This document shows positions 17,694-26,567 of a stretch of DNA of 39,730 nt, in pieces. Position numbers and translations under genes: made by a program. Numbering within the stretch: position 1 is the stretch's first letter; every line of letters starts with the position of its first letter. The notes beneath the pieces were generated by a model. That model searched no databases. It was not told where the DNA came from and saw only the letters and a program-made list of their open reading frames with translations. Origin of the DNA: JBBDWR01 sp040902745 (GTDB lineage Bacteria > Actinomycetota > UBA4738 > HRBIN12); assembly GCA_040902745.1 (NCBI GenBank), contig JBBDWR010000007.1, positions 1 through 39,730 of the forward strand, read 5' to 3'.

Positions 17694-19223
17694 TCATGAT
17701 CGGGGTGGCGCCCGCACTCCCCTTGAACGAAGCATCGCTTGCGCTCCTAGAGCCAGGCTAACCGCGGCGATTGACGCCGCGATCCCGGCTCCAAGAACCG
17801 GCAACAGTGGAGGATCCCAGACCAGAACATTCACGCAGATGCACAGCACCAGGATCGCGGGCACGTAGACGGGGAGTAGATGCCGGCTGCGGAATAGCCC
17901 GATCCCGACGATCACGAGAAGAAGCGGCTCAGCCGACGCCCTGAATCTCGGCACGAGCCCGTAGAAACTCGCGGCCGATAGAAGAAGGAAGAGAAGAGCA
18001 CCTCCCCAGATCACGACGCCCTCGCGGCCCCACCGGCGGATAAGGGGTAGCGCACCGATCGCCATGGGCAGCAGAAGCGGATACCACAGGTAGAGGAAGC
18101 CCAGAGAGTTGAAGTCACTATTCGCAGCCCCACGGTAGGGAACGAACCCGAACACAAGACTCAGTGGGAGAGTGACGGGAAGGAACATCAGTCGAGCAGC
18201 ACCCCGCTCCCCGCCGAAGATGCCGAATGTCTCCGCGGTCCCGATCTGTTCTCCGTACGCCTGGTCGATATTCGCAAACAGTTCGGCAGGTCCTTGGCTG
18301 ATCGCGTCATCGGGCGCAAGAAACCCAAGAGTGACAAGCATCACACCCATCAAGGCGAGCATGGGCAACCAACGACTGCGGGGTGTGGGAGCAGCAAGAA
18401 CGACCCAAGCAACAACGAGCAACGCCAACATGAGTGCACTGGGAAGTCGCCAGAAGGCAACGAGAGCGCCAAGCGCCACGATCGAGATCGAGGCTCTGAC
18501 CACTTCCCCAGGACCCGGGCGGCGTCGCTGAACTACAAGGAGGATTGCCGCCACGCAAACGATCAAGAACGTGATGACGACGTCACGCTGGTTGGAGCCG
18601 GCAAGGTAGAGCTGGTGAGGCAAGATGGAAAAGAGAACAGCGGGCACCAATGCCCAGCGGCCCGGGAGAAAGGGAGAGGCGACTGGTACAAGCACGAGCG
18701 CGGTTGCGGCGCCGATAAGGGCACCGACGACTGCGACGTTCCGTGGATCGGCGCCCAGCACCGCGATGACCACCGCGTGCAAGTACACATGCCCCGGCTG
18801 CGTTGCGATGTCGACGATGGGTGGAGTCGAACCAAGCCTCCAGTGCTCGGCCAACTGCGATCCCACATCGAAGAAGTACCGATCATCCTTGACGAACAGC
18901 CCGCCGAATCCGCGGCCGGACAAGACCTCCGTGTACATGAAGATGCCGAGGAGTGCGCGCAATGAGAAGGCGATCGCCACGATGGCGATCGCCTCGGGGA
19001 GGTAAGGCGATCGGCGGAACGCTAGCCACGCGACCGACACGGCAAGGAGAAGAGGCCCGATCTGCCACGTAAGGGCTTCGGTTCCTGTCGCGTCTACTCG
19101 GATCAAGACCCACGCCTGCGCGGCCACGCATACAAGAGCGGCGCTGATCAGCGCCGCTCTTGCGGGGGACACGCTTGGCCTGGTGGAACTCGTCAGCCCC
19201 TCGCGCGCGGTCTGAGCCTTCAT
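17694..19223 (-). CDS. Polytopic membrane protein, GT-C-type glycosyltransferase or Wzy-like polymerase
   Basis: 509 residues with roughly 11-13 predicted membrane segments and few soluble regions. The first large loop, after about residue 105, contains VKDDRYFFDVGSQLAEHW, an acidic-pair plus aromatic pattern like the first extracytoplasmic loop of GT-C (GT39-like) enzymes. A later LPHQLYLAGSNQRD segment also resembles loops of Wzy-type proteins. It could transfer sugars from polyprenyl-phosphate donors or polymerise repeat units. ATG at 19223 overlaps the preceding glycosyltransferase stop by 4 nt (ATGA), so it is translationally coupled. Without another candidate polymerase in the cluster, the Wzy role is worth testing. 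Confidence 0.65.
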   Translation of the reverse strand: MKAQTAREGLTSSTRPSVSPARAALISAALVCVAAQAWVLIRVDATGTEALTWQIGPLLLAVSVAWLAFRRSPYLPEAIAIVAIAFSLRALLGIFMYTEVLSGRGFGGLFVKDDRYFFDVGSQLAEHWRLGSTPPIVDIATQPGHVYLHAVVIAVLGADPRNVAVVGALIGAATALVLVPVASPFLPGRWALVPAVLFSILPHQLYLAGSNQRDVVITFLIVCVAAILLVVQRRRPGPGEVVRASISIVALGALVAFWRLPSALMLALLVVAWVVLAAPTPRSRWLPMLALMGVMLVTLGFLAPDDAISQGPAELFANIDQAYGEQIGTAETFGIFGGERGAARLMFLPVTLPLSLVFGFVPYRGAANSDFNSLGFLYLWYPLLLPMAIGALPLIRRWGREGVVIWGGALLFLLLSAASFYGLVPRFRASAEPLLLVIVGIGLFRSRHLLPVYVPAILVLCICVNVLVWDPPLLPVLGAGIAASIAAVSLALGAQAMLRSRGVRAPPRS

Positions 19224-20371
19224 GTCGGCGCGGGGCCGCTGAGGACCCGCGCGTGCTGTTGCGCGGGAGAGCCCTCATCTGTCCATCGACTCGCACGTTG
19301 TTGCCCGGCCAGGCGAGTGGCTTGACGGAACTTCTCGTCGACAACGAGGCGCCGGACAGCCGCTGCAAGATCGAGCGGACGTCCCGGTCCCACCATCACC
19401 ACCTCGCCTGAAATGAACTCCTCAGGGACGCCACCCACCTTCGTGGCAACCACTGGACGAGCAAGAACGAGCGCCTCATCGATGATCCGCGGCACCCCTT
19501 CCGGGTGGCTCGAGGAGGGAACGACGACCACCTCCGCTCTGCGGATGCGCTCGGCGAGATCCACCGGATTCTCGATCCAGCCGAGAAAACTGACCCGATC
19601 ACCCAGCCCGAGCCGCCGAACCTGCTTCACGAATTCTCCCGCGTCCGAACCGTCCCCCACGATCTCGAGTGTGAGCCCCCCGCCCTCGCGTGTTTGCAGT
19701 TCTGCCATCGCATCGATCAGGTCTCCGACGCCTTTGCTCATGAGCAACTTGCCCACGTACAGGACGACCCCGGACCTCTCATCCTCGTCGGGGTTCGCTC
19801 GCTCGAGGTCGAGGTTCGCGATCGGCACCGTCTCGACCACAGTGCTGTTCAGCGTGCGAGCAAGTTCCGCGAGCCGTCGCCCACGCGCGATCACAACGTC
19901 GGCGCGCCGCATCGGTCCCTCGAAACCGGTCCGGTAGAGCCCGGCTCGGACCCGACCCGCGGCGCCGATCTGCTGCTGGTAGTCACCCGCGAGATACACG
20001 GCCATCCTGCGCGCCCGAGATCGGATGATCGGGACGATTGGTCTGAGTCGCAACAGCGCCGAGGCATACCCGAGCACGTCAGCGCCGCGTGGGACGGCCC
20101 GTAGGACTCGGATCCAGTTCGAGAGCACGCCCAGTCTGGAGGACGACAAGGGCACGACGCGCACCAATTTCTCATCGATCACTCCGGACACCGGGAGATC
20201 CTGCTTGACGACACACAGCCAGGTACATCCCCCGTAGATCCGTGCGAGTTCATGGAGGTACAGAGCCACGACTCTCTTGGTTCGCCACCGGCCATCAGCG
20301 CCTCGCAGCACGGTCGAACCGCCGATCACCACCAGCTGATGCGGAACGCTGGCCGCTCGGGGATCAGCCAC
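19220..20371 (-). CDS. GT4-family glycosyltransferase
   Basis: About 383 residues with the GT-B fold pattern: N-terminal QLVVIGGSTVLRGADGRW region, a middle VLYVGKLLMSKGVGDLIDAM strand-helix, VSFLGWIENP, and the EX7E-type donor-site motif EGVPRIIDE followed by ALVLARPVVATKVGGVPEE. It would transfer a nucleotide-activated sugar to the lipid-linked repeat unit at the inner membrane face; donor and acceptor unknown. I prefer the GTG at 20369-20371, with GGAGG 5 nt upstream and an 8-nt overlap with the upstream gene; a TTG at 20428 would overlap by 65 nt. Fifth gene in the tightly packed minus-strand operon. Confidence 0.88.
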   Translation of the reverse strand: MADPRAASVPHQLVVIGGSTVLRGADGRWRTKRVVALYLHELARIYGGCTWLCVVKQDLPVSGVIDEKLVRVVPLSSSRLGVLSNWIRVLRAVPRGADVLGYASALLRLRPIVPIIRSRARRMAVYLAGDYQQQIGAAGRVRAGLYRTGFEGPMRRADVVIARGRRLAELARTLNSTVVETVPIANLDLERANPDEDERSGVVLYVGKLLMSKGVGDLIDAMAELQTREGGGLTLEIVGDGSDAGEFVKQVRRLGLGDRVSFLGWIENPVDLAERIRRAEVVVVPSSSHPEGVPRIIDEALVLARPVVATKVGGVPEEFISGEVVMVGPGRPLDLAAAVRRLVVDEKFRQATRLAGQQRASRWTDEGSPAQQHARVLSGPAPT

Positions 20372-21614
20372 CACTACCTCCGGAGGATCGTGCGATCTGT
20401 CGGTAGCGATCGAGGACGCTCGAGGCAAGGCGAGCGTAGGAGCGATGCTCGATCACGTATCGCTGACCGTTCCCTCCCATCTCCGTCGCACCGCTCGGGT
20501 TCTCCAGAAGGTCGCACACGGCAATCGCGAATGGTGCAGGGTCGAAGGGCGCGACGACTCCCCCACCGCTCTCGCGGATCAACGCCGCTTGATCGGGGAT
20601 CGGTGTCCCGACCACAGGTCGGGCCTGTGCCAACGCTTCGACGGTTTTTGTCGGGGAGCTGATGATGAACAACGGATCCATAGGGATCGGAGAGACCACT
20701 ACGTCAGCGGCGGCGATGGTTGTGGTGAGATCGGTGCGAGCGATCCTCGGCAAGACCCGGATCTCCTCTCCCAGGTCTCGAGCAGCGATCTCAACGCGCA
20801 ATCTCTCGTCCTCCCCCTCAGAAGCTGGGCCGATCAAGATCCAACGAGCAGCCGGGAACCGGGGACGCACGAGCGCGGCAACGTCGAGAAGGAATCCGAG
20901 TTGTCTGTCTGGAGCGATCGTTCCGAAATAGAGGACGAGTGGATCCTCGCCCACTCCGAGTTCCTGTCGGCGTCTTCGAAGGGTCGTGCCGGGTGGCGAG
21001 ATCGGCAGATCGCTGCCGAGTGGAAACGACATCACCTTCTGGGGATCAGTGCCGGCGGCGATGAACCGATCGCGCATCTCATCGCTGATCGCGAGCACGA
21101 GGTCCGCTCGTCGCAGGAGTCGGGCGCGGAGCCATAGTTGGGCCCGCGCTTGCGCGGCGCGCAGGAGAGGCAACCTTGTCCTCCCTTGTCTGGCGGCCCG
21201 AGCCAGCGATTCCGGCACCGGGAACGACACTTGGTAGACGAACGACGATCCGTCCCGCCGTCGAAGCCACCACGCCATCAATCCGGCGGTAACGGAATTC
21301 CGCACCTGGACCACGTCGGGTCGCAGTTTCCGGGACTCGCGGGACATCCCTGCGAGCAGGCGGAACCATGCGAGCCATCTGTTCACGGGGATCGTCTGCT
21401 CCCCCACGCGGTGAGTGGGCACGGTGACGACCGTACTTTCATGCCAGCTCTCACGGGGGAGCGCATCGACGTGTGCGCGCATGATCCAGGTCACGGACAC
21501 CCCCTGCTGCGGGAGGATCTTGGCGTAGATCGTCTCGAGCATCGCATGGTCAGTGGGGTAATCCTTGCCCGGCACGAGGAGCAGGCGTAGCTCTTGATCC
21601 TTTCGGGTCCTCAC
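20364..21614 (-). CDS. GT4-family glycosyltransferase
   Basis: About 416 residues. N-terminal LRLLLVPGKDYPTDHAMLE; a VVQVRNSVTAGLMAWWL segment; LVLAISDEMRDRF; LVLYFGTIAPDRQLGFLLD; and the nucleotide-sugar site SSPTKTVEALAQARPVVGT, where the usual first Glu of EX7E is not obvious. GTG at 21612-21614 overlaps the asnB-like stop by 4 nt (GTGA), the reason for choosing it over the more upstream in-frame GTG at 21653. Part of the flippase-methyltransferase-amidotransferase operon. Sugar specificity cannot be read from the sequence. Confidence 0.87.
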   Translation of the reverse strand: MRTRKDQELRLLLVPGKDYPTDHAMLETIYAKILPQQGVSVTWIMRAHVDALPRESWHESTVVTVPTHRVGEQTIPVNRWLAWFRLLAGMSRESRKLRPDVVQVRNSVTAGLMAWWLRRRDGSSFVYQVSFPVPESLARAARQGRTRLPLLRAAQARAQLWLRARLLRRADLVLAISDEMRDRFIAAGTDPQKVMSFPLGSDLPISPPGTTLRRRRQELGVGEDPLVLYFGTIAPDRQLGFLLDVAALVRPRFPAARWILIGPASEGEDERLRVEIAARDLGEEIRVLPRIARTDLTTTIAAADVVVSPIPMDPLFIISSPTKTVEALAQARPVVGTPIPDQAALIRESGGGVVAPFDPAPFAIAVCDLLENPSGATEMGGNGQRYVIEHRSYARLASSVLDRYRQIARSSGGSGG

Positions 21615-23422
21615 AGGCGCTCCGCGAATCGGTCGAGCAGCAGCAGTGCCCACAGTTTCGCCCCACCGCGCCGCCCGCCAGCATCGAAGTCCGATCGCAA
21701 CAGCCCGTGATCGACTGCTGCGCCCGTCCGCAGTCTTTCAAGCGCCCAAGGACCAAAGCGATCGCTCCATTCGTTCCACGGGGCGCTGAAACCGCGCTTG
21801 GGACGATCCAGCACCTCACTCGGAAGTGTTCCTCTCATCGCGCGTTTCAGCAGGCCCTTTGGCTCTCCTCCGGGCACCCTTGTCTTAGGAGGCAGACCGA
21901 GCACCTTTTCAACCAGGATGTGATCGAGGAGAGGGGGTCTCACCTCGAGGCCAACAGCCATGCTCGCGCGATCCACCTTGGTGAGGATGTCATCAGGCAA
22001 GTACGTCTCGAGGTCGACGACTTGCAAGCGCGTGATCGGATCGAGGTCGTCCTTCCACGACGATCGTATCCGCCAGTAGTCGTCGTAGTCCCGAAACTCC
22101 TCCGCCCAGTCCGCCCCGAGCATCCGTCGCTTTTCGAGTGGAGTGAACAGTTCGATCAAGCGGCCGAATCGAGAGATCGGGTCGACTCCGATGTCGGAGA
22201 ACCAGGTATGCCGATCTAGGGCCGGCACAGAGGTAAGGGCGCTCCCGAGCGATCGCCGCATCGAAGTCGGAAGGAAATCGAGCCGGCTCCGACGAGCCCA
22301 CGCGCCGTAGCGGGCGTAGCCCCCAAAGACTTCGTCTCCCCCGTCCCCGGACAACGCCACCTTCACGTGTTCTCTCGCGAGCGCCGAAACGCTGGAGGTG
22401 GGCAGAGCCGAACCATCCGCGAACGGCTCGTCGTACATGTCGGATACCATCCCGACGGCTGCCTCGACGTCCGAGGACACGACCACCCGCTCGTGGTTCA
22501 GGTGACCGAACGTCTTCGCGACGAGGCGTGCGTACTCGGTCTCGTCGAAGACCGCGACGTCGAAGCCGATCGAGAACGTCGGGACAACCACATCCGACGG
22601 GACCGAGGCAACAACACTGCTGGAATCGATGCCACCGCTCAGAAACACGCCCACCTCGACGTCCGCTGTCAGATTCTCCGCGACGGCTCGCCCGATCTCG
22701 GTCCTCACCATCTCTGCTGCCACAAGGTCGAGTGGTTGCTCGGTGCCCTTCGCTGCCCAGTACCGACGTCGAGTGACCCGCCCGCGTTCGAGCACGAGTT
22801 GGTGTCCCGGTTCGAGCTTCTTGATCCCGGTCCAGGCCGACCGGGGAGCAGGCACGTATCCGTACGTTAGATAGTCGAAGAGTGCCGACCGGTCGGGCAC
22901 ACCCACCATGCCGGGGACCAGCAGCAGGGACTTGGGTTCAGAGGCAAACGCGAGTCGATCACCTTCATGCGCGTAGAACAGCGGCTTGATTCCCAGGCGA
23001 TCACGGGTGAGGAGGAGGCGGAATCCATCCCCTCTACGATCGTAGACGGCGTACGCGAACATCCCGCGGAGCCTGTCAACGTGTGCATCACCCCACTCCT
23101 CGTAGGCATGGACGACGACCTCGGTGTCAGTGTCGGAACGGAATCGGTGACCCGCGGCGATCAGTTCCCGGCGCAGTTCCACATAGTTGTAGATCTCTCC
23201 GTTGAACGTGATCCACACATCGTCGGTCTCGTTTGTCAACGGATTCCTACCAGCCGGTGAGAGATCGATGATGGACAGGCGCCGATGACCGAGACCGACG
23301 CGATCATCGTCCCAAGTACGGACTCCCTCGTCGTCAGGCCCCCGGTGTGCAAGCACCGAGGTCATCCGTTCCAAGGTCCGAGTGGGGTCGTCGATCCGAA
23401 CGATCCCCGTGATGCCACACAT
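21611..23422 (-). CDS. asnB: Asparagine synthase-like glutamine-dependent amidotransferase
   Basis: 603 residues. Class-II glutaminase domain with the N-terminal nucleophile Cys2 (MCGITGIV), LAHRGPDDEG, GHRRLSIIDLS and FNGEIYNY; the synthetase domain has the ATP-pyrophosphatase loop SGGIDSS at 262-268 and SGDGGDEVFGGY. All key residues are present, so it should be active. Real AsnB makes asparagine, but homologues in O-antigen and capsule loci (WbpS type) amidate uronic-acid sugars. Its place among glycosyltransferases, with a UDP-glucose dehydrogenase in the same block, favours sugar amidation here; that is inference. ATG overlaps the upstream methyltransferase stop by 1 nt (TGATG). Confidence 0.92.
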   Translation of the reverse strand: MCGITGIVRIDDPTRTLERMTSVLAHRGPDDEGVRTWDDDRVGLGHRRLSIIDLSPAGRNPLTNETDDVWITFNGEIYNYVELRRELIAAGHRFRSDTDTEVVVHAYEEWGDAHVDRLRGMFAYAVYDRRGDGFRLLLTRDRLGIKPLFYAHEGDRLAFASEPKSLLLVPGMVGVPDRSALFDYLTYGYVPAPRSAWTGIKKLEPGHQLVLERGRVTRRRYWAAKGTEQPLDLVAAEMVRTEIGRAVAENLTADVEVGVFLSGGIDSSSVVASVPSDVVVPTFSIGFDVAVFDETEYARLVAKTFGHLNHERVVVSSDVEAAVGMVSDMYDEPFADGSALPTSSVSALAREHVKVALSGDGGDEVFGGYARYGAWARRSRLDFLPTSMRRSLGSALTSVPALDRHTWFSDIGVDPISRFGRLIELFTPLEKRRMLGADWAEEFRDYDDYWRIRSSWKDDLDPITRLQVVDLETYLPDDILTKVDRASMAVGLEVRPPLLDHILVEKVLGLPPKTRVPGGEPKGLLKRAMRGTLPSEVLDRPKRGFSAPWNEWSDRFGPWALERLRTGAAVDHGLLRSDFDAGGRRGGAKLWALLLLDRFAERL

Positions 23423-24168
23423 CAGGTTGCCGACCGCGCGGCCACGACGATCAACCGGCCTGCGTCACTCTCGGCACCTACCGACGCGGGCCGGCGCAGG
23501 ACGAGTCGACGGATGACGCGTCGAAGGCCCACGAGGTCGACGTATCGATTCGAGATCAAGCGCCAGAACCGCGGATCCATGAGCATCGACATCGCGTGCT
23601 GATACGCGACGCGTTCGATCTCGAACCCAGCGGCAACGAGCGCATCCCGCAGCTGCTGCTCGGTTGCTCGCGGATAGTCCCAGCGATTGGTGTGCATGCG
23701 GTCGGTTGGCGTCGACAAGACGACCCTGCCACCTGGGAGAAGCCTCCCGGCGATCCCCCGGAGCACATCCGATCGGAACTCGGGTGGTACGTGTTCGAGC
23801 ACCTCGACACAGATGGCGGCGTCATAGTGCTCCTCCAACCCGGCGACATCACCGAGTCGCCGGATATCTCCGACGACGAATCGCCCCAGAGGAACGAGCG
23901 TATGAGCGAATCCGATCGCCCGCTCGCTGTAGTCGATCCCATGGACTTCGAACCCACTGTCGATCAGGCGGGCCGCTCCCATCCCCGGACCGCAACCGAC
24001 ATCAAGGATGGTGGCCGGCGGAGAGGGAAGCATCGATCGAACCATCGACATGTAGCTGTCGAAATCGATCCGCGCCCAATCCTCTTCTCGCCAGATGAAT
24101 TGCGTCGGCAGCTGATATCGCGTCCGGTAGTCCTTCTCAGGGTCGTCCCACAGATCTGCGGCTGTCAC
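23422..24168 (-). CDS. Class I SAM-dependent methyltransferase
   Basis: 248 residues with SAM motif I ILDVGCGPGMGAARL, motif II-like FVVGDIRRLGDVAG, and ICVEVLEHVPP after it; LLPGGRVVLSTPT follows. It would methylate a sugar hydroxyl or carboxyl, or the chain end, within the polysaccharide pathway. GTG at 24166-24168 overlaps the flippase stop (GTGA) and has AAGGAG 5-6 nt upstream, which decides the start; the longer open frame to 24405 is only a shadow of the flippase gene. Second gene in its operon. Confidence 0.88.
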   Translation of the reverse strand: MTAADLWDDPEKDYRTRYQLPTQFIWREEDWARIDFDSYMSMVRSMLPSPPATILDVGCGPGMGAARLIDSGFEVHGIDYSERAIGFAHTLVPLGRFVVGDIRRLGDVAGLEEHYDAAICVEVLEHVPPEFRSDVLRGIAGRLLPGGRVVLSTPTDRMHTNRWDYPRATEQQLRDALVAAGFEIERVAYQHAMSMLMDPRFWRLISNRYVDLVGLRRVIRRLVLRRPASVGAESDAGRLIVVAARSAT

Positions 24169-25532
24169 CGGAGCTCCTTCCACGCTGCGGGGATCGCGAT
24201 CATGACCCAAGCAGCGTAGAACGCGGTGTACGCAATGCCGGCAGCCTCGACCCCGAACGATCCGATGAGCAGGACCAGCACCACCATCTGCACGGTTGTT
24301 GCGAAACCGGTGGCGAGTAGTGATGTCCCCGCCCGGTTCGCCGCGAGAAGGACGGGGTGCACAGCGTTGGTAGCAACCGCAATGCCGACGCCCACCGCCA
24401 GCCATCGCATCGTGGGCAGGGCACCGAGGAACTGCTCCCCGACCGTGAGTCTGAGCAGGGGTTCGCCGAGCACGAACACGACCAGCACTCCTAGGACCGC
24501 CACTATCGTCAGGAGCCCCGATACCCGCTCTGCAAGTCGTCGAAGGTCGGCTTTCTTGTCCGCGTGCCAGAGGTGGACGAACTCCGGGTACATCGACGTG
24601 TAAACAGGGCCCACCGGAAAACCGATCAGATCCGTCGTTGAGCGAGCGACTCGCAAGAGACCGACGGGAGCAGTGCCGAGTTGCGCACCAACCAGCAGCA
24701 CGTCCACGTTGCGCTGAGCCAGCTTGAACAAAGCGCTCGCATTGGTCACTGCCAGGAACCTACCGATGCGGCGCCGATGGCCACGTAGATCAGCGATCCT
24801 GCTGCTCAGAAGGCGACCGAGTCCCAGCTCCGGCCATGTCTTGACCGCCATCGCGACAACCACGACCGATGCGGCCAACGAGGAGCAGATGTAGGCGATT
24901 AGGACGCCTGGCAACCCCCCGCCCGCGACGGCGACGATGATCACGCCGATGAGGCGCACTGAGGATTGGACCACGGACTGGTAGCCGAGCCATCTCACTC
25001 GTCCGGCGAGACGAACCAGTGCGCTGCCGGTTCCGATCGGGATCAGCACGAGAAGGGTGACGGCGTACAAGCGGACAAGTCCGGGCTCGACCGCGTCGTC
25101 GAGGAACACTCGGACCGCAAGACCTGCGAAGACCAGAACGATGACGAACGCAAGGAAGGCGGTGGCCGTGTCGACCGAAAGGCTCAGACGGACCATCGCG
25201 GTCGCTCGCTGAAAGTCGCCTTTGCTCCGAAATTCAGCGACATATCTGATCGCCGATTCCCACGCGCGAGAGTCGGCTACCTGACCGACGACCATCACGA
25301 AGGTGACGATCACCGCCAGCACACCGAGGTCGGATGGACCGAGCAGCCGCGCGACGATGATCCCCTGTACGAAGGTCAACGCCAGCCCGATGCTCGCCCC
25401 GCTGAGCAGCCATCCGGACTGCATGAGGAGCCGGCGGAAGAGGTCAGTGACCGACAGAGGGACCACGGGGTCGATAGGCTCGTCGACCGGAGCGGAGGAA
25501 GAACCGTCGGGGTCTCGTGTGGGATCGTCCAT
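24165..25532 (-). CDS. Polysaccharide flippase (Wzx/MOP superfamily)
   Basis: 455 residues, about 12 membrane helices in the pattern of oligosaccharide flippases: LLMQSGWLLSGASIGLALTF opens the first pair, VARLLGPSDLGVLAVIVTF is the typical next segment, and the mid-protein block KLAQRNVDVLLVGAQLG plus VARSTTDLIGFPVGPVYTSMYP matches the family. Wzx proteins move lipid-linked repeat units across the membrane. ATG at 25532 is used; an alternative upstream start at 25595 would add a poorly conserved leader. First gene of the minus operon (flippase, methyltransferase, amidotransferase, two GT4, membrane protein), divergent from the epimerase at 25650. Confidence 0.9.
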   Translation of the reverse strand: MDDPTRDPDGSSSAPVDEPIDPVVPLSVTDLFRRLLMQSGWLLSGASIGLALTFVQGIIVARLLGPSDLGVLAVIVTFVMVVGQVADSRAWESAIRYVAEFRSKGDFQRATAMVRLSLSVDTATAFLAFVIVLVFAGLAVRVFLDDAVEPGLVRLYAVTLLVLIPIGTGSALVRLAGRVRWLGYQSVVQSSVRLIGVIIVAVAGGGLPGVLIAYICSSLAASVVVVAMAVKTWPELGLGRLLSSRIADLRGHRRRIGRFLAVTNASALFKLAQRNVDVLLVGAQLGTAPVGLLRVARSTTDLIGFPVGPVYTSMYPEFVHLWHADKKADLRRLAERVSGLLTIVAVLGVLVVFVLGEPLLRLTVGEQFLGALPTMRWLAVGVGIAVATNAVHPVLLAANRAGTSLLATGFATTVQMVVLVLLIGSFGVEAAGIAYTAFYAAWVMIAIPAAWKELR

Positions 25533-25609
25533 GCAAAGACGGGAACGTGTTCCGTCGTGAGGAGTCTGCCACCGAAGAACGGCGGCGGCTCGCATCTGGT
25601 TGGCTGATC

Positions 25610-25632
25610 CGCCCGATCACGCTCATCGGGCG
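25610..25632. promoter_or_regulatory. Perfect inverted repeat at a divergent promoter
   Basis: CGCCCGAT and ATCGGGCG, 8-bp arms with a 7-nt spacer, end 3 bp upstream of the -10 box at 25636. It lies between the divergent flippase and epimerase genes, so a bound protein could control both operons. Which regulator binds is unknown. Confidence 0.55.
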
Positions 25633-25635
25633 ATA

Positions 25636-25641
25636 TATGCT
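25636..25641 (+). promoter_or_regulatory. Predicted -10 box for leaderless epimerase transcript
   Basis: TATGCT is followed by 8 nt and the GTG at 25650, with no Shine-Dalgarno. A perfect inverted repeat occupies the -35 to spacer region. Confidence 0.55.
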
Positions 25642-25649
25642 GCGTCCTC

Positions 25650-26567
25650 GTGGATAAGATTCTCGTCACTGGCGGTGCAGGATTCATCGGTGCGAGCTTG
25701 GTCCGATCTCTGACCGTCCAAGGGCACACGGTCCGGATACTGGATAACTTCTCCTCCGGTTCTCTTGACCATCTGCGCGACGTACGCCCGAAACCTAAGA
25801 TGATTGAGGGTTCGGTCGTAGATGCCGAAGCGGCGCTCCGCGGCGCGCGTGGCACCGACGCGATCATCCATCTCGCCGCTCAGGCCGGTGTCGGTCCATC
25901 GATCGAGAATCCACGCTCCGACTTCGACATCAACGTAACTGGCACCTTCAACGTGTTGGATGCAGCCAGGCGCTCGGGAACACCGCGCGTTATCGTGGCG
26001 TCCTCAGGCGCGGTGCTTGGAGGTGCTCGCGGAACCCTTCGCGAGGATGTCGCTCCCTCCGTGCTCTCACCCTACGGTGCATCGAAGGCCTTCTCTGAGG
26101 TCGCAGCGCAGGCATTCACCAACGCGTTCGACGTCAACTCGATCGCATTCCGATTCTCGAACGTCTACGGACCGTTCTGCTCTCGCAAGCGCAGCGTGAT
26201 CCCGATCTACCTTCGAGCCGCACTCGACGACCAACCCTTCGTCGTGTACGGGAACGGCAGACAGCGCCGCGACTTCATCCATGTGGATGACATCTGTGCG
26301 GCCGTCATCGCCGCGCTCGGCTCCGACGTCGCGGGTACGTTCCACCTCGCTTCCGGCACAACCACGACGGTCAACGAGCTCACGCGGGTCGTTGCGACCG
26401 TCGCCGGAGTGCCGCGGCGGGTCGACCGCCGGCCACCGAGGGCAGGAGACGGGATGGGCGCAGAGGTCGACGCCTCATCGGCGCGGCGTCGACTGCATTG
26501 GCGACCGCGTGTCGACCTCCGCGAGGGGATCGAGCGGACCTTGGAGTGGCTGCGGACGAACGCGTGA
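25650..26567 (+). CDS. NAD-dependent epimerase/dehydratase (extended SDR, GalE-like)
   Basis: 305 residues. Rossmann GGAGFIG near 8-14, IIHLAAQAGV, an unusual SSGAVLGG where most relatives have SSSSVYG, the YGASK catalytic Tyr/Lys pair, and RFSNVYGPF. The family epimerises or dehydrates UDP-sugars; UDP-glucose 4-epimerase or UDP-glucuronate 4-epimerase are likely roles given the nearby ugd. GTG start at 25650 is placed by the -10 box. The following glycosyltransferase overlaps its stop, so the pair forms a two-gene operon on plus. Confidence 0.88.
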   Translation: MDKILVTGGAGFIGASLVRSLTVQGHTVRILDNFSSGSLDHLRDVRPKPKMIEGSVVDAEAALRGARGTDAIIHLAAQAGVGPSIENPRSDFDINVTGTFNVLDAARRSGTPRVIVASSGAVLGGARGTLREDVAPSVLSPYGASKAFSEVAAQAFTNAFDVNSIAFRFSNVYGPFCSRKRSVIPIYLRAALDDQPFVVYGNGRQRRDFIHVDDICAAVIAALGSDVAGTFHLASGTTTTVNELTRVVATVAGVPRRVDRRPPRAGDGMGAEVDASSARRRLHWRPRVDLREGIERTLEWLRTNA

